A stretch of 64,000 nucleotides of DNA from Antitrichia curtipendula (Eukaryota > Streptophyta > Bryopsida > Hypnales > Leucodontaceae): the NCBI GenBank assembly GCA_951230915.1, contig OX579641.1, forward strand, positions 19,322,254-19,386,253. The letters run 5' to 3'. A model generated the notes under the pieces. It ran no database searches. It had not been told where the DNA came from and was given only the letters and a program-made list of their open reading frames with translations. This document shows positions 60,716 through 64,000 of the stretch, one piece after another (the first letter of the stretch is position 1; each line of letters begins with the position of its first letter). A program made the position numbers and the translations under genes.

Positions 60716-61002
60716 TCGAAGTGGCTTTTGAAAGATGTTGCTTTAAATAAATTATGGAAGGAACTTCATCTGATTCATGTAATACGTAAAAGGAAAATGA
60801 GCCGTTTCAAACTCACTACTAAGGGAAAATGACTGATTTCATTAGATGGAAAAAGGCAAGAACCGAATGAAATCAAGGCTTGGTCAAACATGTTCTTTAC
60901 CAACCGGCTTTTGGCCAAAATTTCCTAAATATTTCCCGGATGTTGGTCTGGTCACTGGAAGCGTCTAGTTATAGGCATGTGTACGATAGAATTTGAACTG
61001 TC

Positions 61003-61287
61003 TAAGGTAACTACACCTAAAATTGCATGCTTCCTAAAATTGCACATTATAAATTCTTGCCTAAAATATACTCCCACTATTCATGAGAGTCTATGATCAC
61101 TTTTACGAACGCCTACTTTTAGCACTTTGAAAATTTGTAGTTTATTCATGGAGTGTCCAATAATGCATTCTAAGTGGATCTAAAATCCCCTTTTCACTAC
61201 CAACAAGACCCCACAAAAATTTCCCAATAGAATAATAGGAACCATGTTGAATTGTTTATTTGTGCAATTTTAGGTGTAGTTACCTTA
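61003..61287 (+). mobile_element. Family C miniature element, copy 2
   Basis: Perfect 25-bp inverted ends: taaggtaactacacctaaaa... and ...ttttaggtgtagttacctta. 285 bp, non-coding, reverse complement of the 57-kb copy. TA at both outer edges suggests a Tc1/mariner-type target site. Confidence 0.85.
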
Positions 61288-61877
61288 GGGCAATTCTTTC
61301 TTTTGACAAGAGCTACAAACCTATGTGAACTCAAATTGAAAAAGGTTGCAACTTTTTTTCTCAAATTTGGCTTATTTTTCTTGTTGTACTTGGGAGCCAA
61401 CTCCATTGGTATTCACCATTTAAAAAAATAATAATTAGATATCAATAGTACCCACCAACGTTTGTGGAGAAACTTTGGTTAGTTCATTGTTATCCGGTGC
61501 CTTTGGAAAAAATAACTTGTTGGAGTGTGAAAATGGAGGTCTGGATCCAAACCCAAACCAAAAATTGATAGGGCTGACAACCAATTGGAGTGCAAAAGTT
61601 AAAGATAGATATGTAGCTGCTACTTTCATCAAATTGTCAAATTTCAGTGTTCGCCAAGTCAAATTCAATGCTAATATCCAGGTTGTTGGAGGCGGGTGTA
61701 TTCTTGAACAAGGCGGGTATCGCTTGCTTTAGGGTTGGTTGTTGAAGAGTTTGGAATGTTTGGATAAGCTAGGCAAAGGTAAATATCACTTTAGAGTTGG
61801 TTGTAGCAGTCAATCTTTGCTCCATCATCCTTGTCTCCCCAATGTAATGAAATTTGGAGTTTAATTTCAAAACCGGC
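61288..61877. other. Spacer with two overlapping 77-85 codon frames
   Basis: Frames at 61475-61732 (+) and 61668-61435 (-) overlap almost fully, so at most one can be real. Neither is recognised and no splice context was found. Confidence 0.4.
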
Positions 61878-62062
61878 ATGTCTTTGAAAGAGGAGGATTG
61901 TAGCCTTTGAAAGTTTGAAGTTGAAGGAAAGCGGCTAGTGAGAATTTGACACTAGAGGAAATGAACCAGGAGATTTTGATAAGGGCAGGATGCAAACGGT
62001 GCCCTTAGAAGATAAATCTTAGCTCCATCTACAAAGAAGAAAAAAGGAGACAAATTACTGGG
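61878..62062 (+). repeat. Dispersed repeat E, copy 2
   Basis: Matches 22524-22695 from tgtctttgaaagaggaggat to ggagacaaatta. Confidence 0.7.
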
Positions 62063-64000
62063 GCAGCTCCAAAACCTTCCGATAACTTGGTTCTGTTACC
62101 TTATCATGTAGGAGCCAGTTCTGATAAACCCTAAACCTTTGATTGGGATGATTTATGACACCACAGTGTCAGAATAGTCAAACTGTTTGTGGGGAGCCGG
62201 TGGAGGAAGCTTCCATGGAGTTAAGTCCACCATGCTCACTTTCAATTAGGCTTCATTAATGCTTTGTCAGCCATTCATTTTCAGTTTGGGGCAGCCCCTA
62301 ATTGCAACACCTAAAAAAATGGCCTTACGTGAAATCTGATAACTAAATTCACTCCCAAAGAATGAGGAAAAGTGACTACATGAGGAAGATTTAACCCCTA
62401 AATGCAATGCTTAAAGCACCAAATTTTGGTGTTGACAATATTTTGAAATTCAATAAAAATTTAACCAAGTTGTTATTTTTAGTAGTTTATATTTTTGGAC
62501 AATTCTTATTGAAGTCTAGTTTTAGCATCAAAAATCCAATTTTGAAAATGATTGATTTTGATTTTTATATTCAAGATTTTATGCAAGGTTGTCCATTGTA
62601 ATCTTGACGTTCCGTAGTGTTGAGGGCTCTTGGGAATGAGCCTCAAATATACTAGATCTTGGAGAAAAAATCACATTAAAAACCCGAGATTAGAAATTCA
62701 TTTAAAAAAGTTGTAAACTAGATTTTGAGAAGCCACAAATTGATTGGAGTTGTGCATGTTAGGCTCTTCCTTCTCATATTTTTTTGGTGACCAAATTTTT
62801 GGATTTGACATGTGAAAAGAGGATTGAGAAACTTCAAATCATTTTTGGAGTTTCAACACCCTCATGATCAAACATTATTATCTTTCAACCGTAAGTGATA
62901 TTGTTATGTTTGTTTTTTCTATGTGATCTCTAACATGTCTAGTTTGAGTTTGTACAAATATAATTCAATAAAATAAATACTACTTATCAAAAGTTGTCTT
63001 TTTGTTCAATTTAGAGGAAATTCCTAGAAGCTCAAAAAAGGCCTTAGACATTTAGTGAAAAAGCATGAAATCAAAATTGATTGAAATCAAACGAAGTCTT
63101 TTTGACTTTTCTACTTTGATTTGTTGGATCTTCTTCATTTGGTCATAAAACAAATTAGGAAACTCAAAATTGAAATCAAATAAAGTCTTATTGGATTTTT
63201 TGCTTTGTCTTGTTCAATCTTCTTCATCATTTGGTTACAAAATAAATAAGGAAAGGTTTCAATATTTGAAGATGTTTTTTGCAATCGAATATTCATTTGA
63301 CACTAGTGTGCCATCTGCCATTGCCATAAGTCAAAAGAAAAATTATTTTTCCAATTTTTTTACTCATAAAAACTTTGATATTCCATAATTTTGACATCGT
63401 GAATCAAAACACCACAAATCAAAGTCCAAGCACCCTTCCTCACCAAGGGCTTTCCAACGATACCAAGGATGCAACCAAGGGATGTATAGTCCAAGAGATC
63501 TCACAAAGACAAACAAAACAAAACAAACAACCTATCTTAATGGTAGGATTGAAGAGATAAAAATAATATATATATTTTTTTGTTTATTACGGAACTTTCA
63601 AAGTTGGATGCACTAACCATCAACTTTCAACCTTTGTATCTTCTATTCTATACTTCTAGTGTTTGAATTTTTTTTTTTAAATTGAGGTCATGGAGGTGCA
63701 ATTAGTTATACTTACTACTGCAGGTCAATCAAAGATAAACACATTGTGGATCTTAAGTAAGCGAATTGAACTTAAAGCATGCCTCTATTATATACTTAAA
63801 CATGCATTGAGCTTGTAGATCATCCTATATTTCCAAACAATTCAAATTGATCCACAACTTTGTACGCAATTTGATTATTTCCTGTGAAATGATTAATCAA
63901 GAGCTACATGACAATTCAGTGATTAAAAATGCTCCTCAGTTTGCAATGTTCTTTGATGTTCAATTGTGCATCTTGGCATCATTAAAGGTATAACGAAAAT
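62063..64000. other. AT-rich spacer to the window edge
   Basis: A family D-like left end (ttaacccctaaatg) is at 62391; its partner was not found. An inverted copy of the 37.8-kb repeat (accacaaatcaaagtccaag, gggctttccaa) is at 63408-63465. No gene seen. Confidence 0.45.

Noticed and set aside
61435..61732. Gene on either strand
   Set aside because: Two fully overlapping frames with no recognised family or splice context; either may be chance.

Overview
This is a nuclear window from a land plant, most likely a bryophyte (probably a moss). The signs are a DYW-class PPR editing-type protein, an XTH cell-wall enzyme, intron-rich genes with GT-AG junctions, TTTAGGG-type interstitial telomere repeats, and moderate-GC genes set in very AT-rich spacer. 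The species cannot be fixed from the sequence alone. I found no bacterial-style operons, CRISPR arrays, viral genes, organelle DNA or intact autonomous transposon.

Layout. 1-7.2 kb (+): the 3' part of a gene whose visible product carries a dysferlin-type (DysF) region joined in frame to the HEAT and WD40 parts of VPS15, the PI3-kinase (VPS34) regulatory subunit. 9.6-13.9 kb (-): RRP45/EXOSC9, an RNase PH-like subunit of the RNA exosome; its phases support a 9-exon, 517-residue form and a 363-residue form that ends inside a telomere-like repeat. 14.4-17.2 kb (+): an intronless 923-residue PLS-DYW pentatricopeptide protein, head to head with RRP45 across 533 bp. 18.77 kb (+): tRNA-Pro(CGG). 19-40.8 kb: about 22 kb of AT-rich spacer filled with miniature inverted-repeat elements, foldbacks and one degenerate tandem array, plus a weak two-exon ORF of unknown function at 27.3-27.8 kb. 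41.7-43.0 kb (+): a two-exon xyloglucan endotransglucosylase/hydrolase (XTH). 43-49.3 kb: more repeats. 49.5-55.0 kb (-): a 14-exon diacylglycerol kinase with a 480-residue low-complexity N-terminal extension. 55-64 kb: spacer with several TIR elements, including a 112-bp CACTA-type miniature element and a long foldback.

The genes are not a functional cluster; they look like ordinary scattered nuclear genes. VPS15 and diacylglycerol kinase both belong to lipid signalling and membrane trafficking but lie 43 kb apart and show no co-regulation.

Exon models were built by hand. Every junction is GT-AG, and reading phases close across all exons of RRP45 (518 codons with stop), DGK (953), XTH (291) and the visible part of the DysF-VPS15 gene (1397). 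The most unusual items are the DysF-VPS15 fusion, the telomere-repeat splice donor of RRP45, the DGK N-terminal extension, and two miniature-element families with TTAA/CCC ends resembling piggyBac termini.
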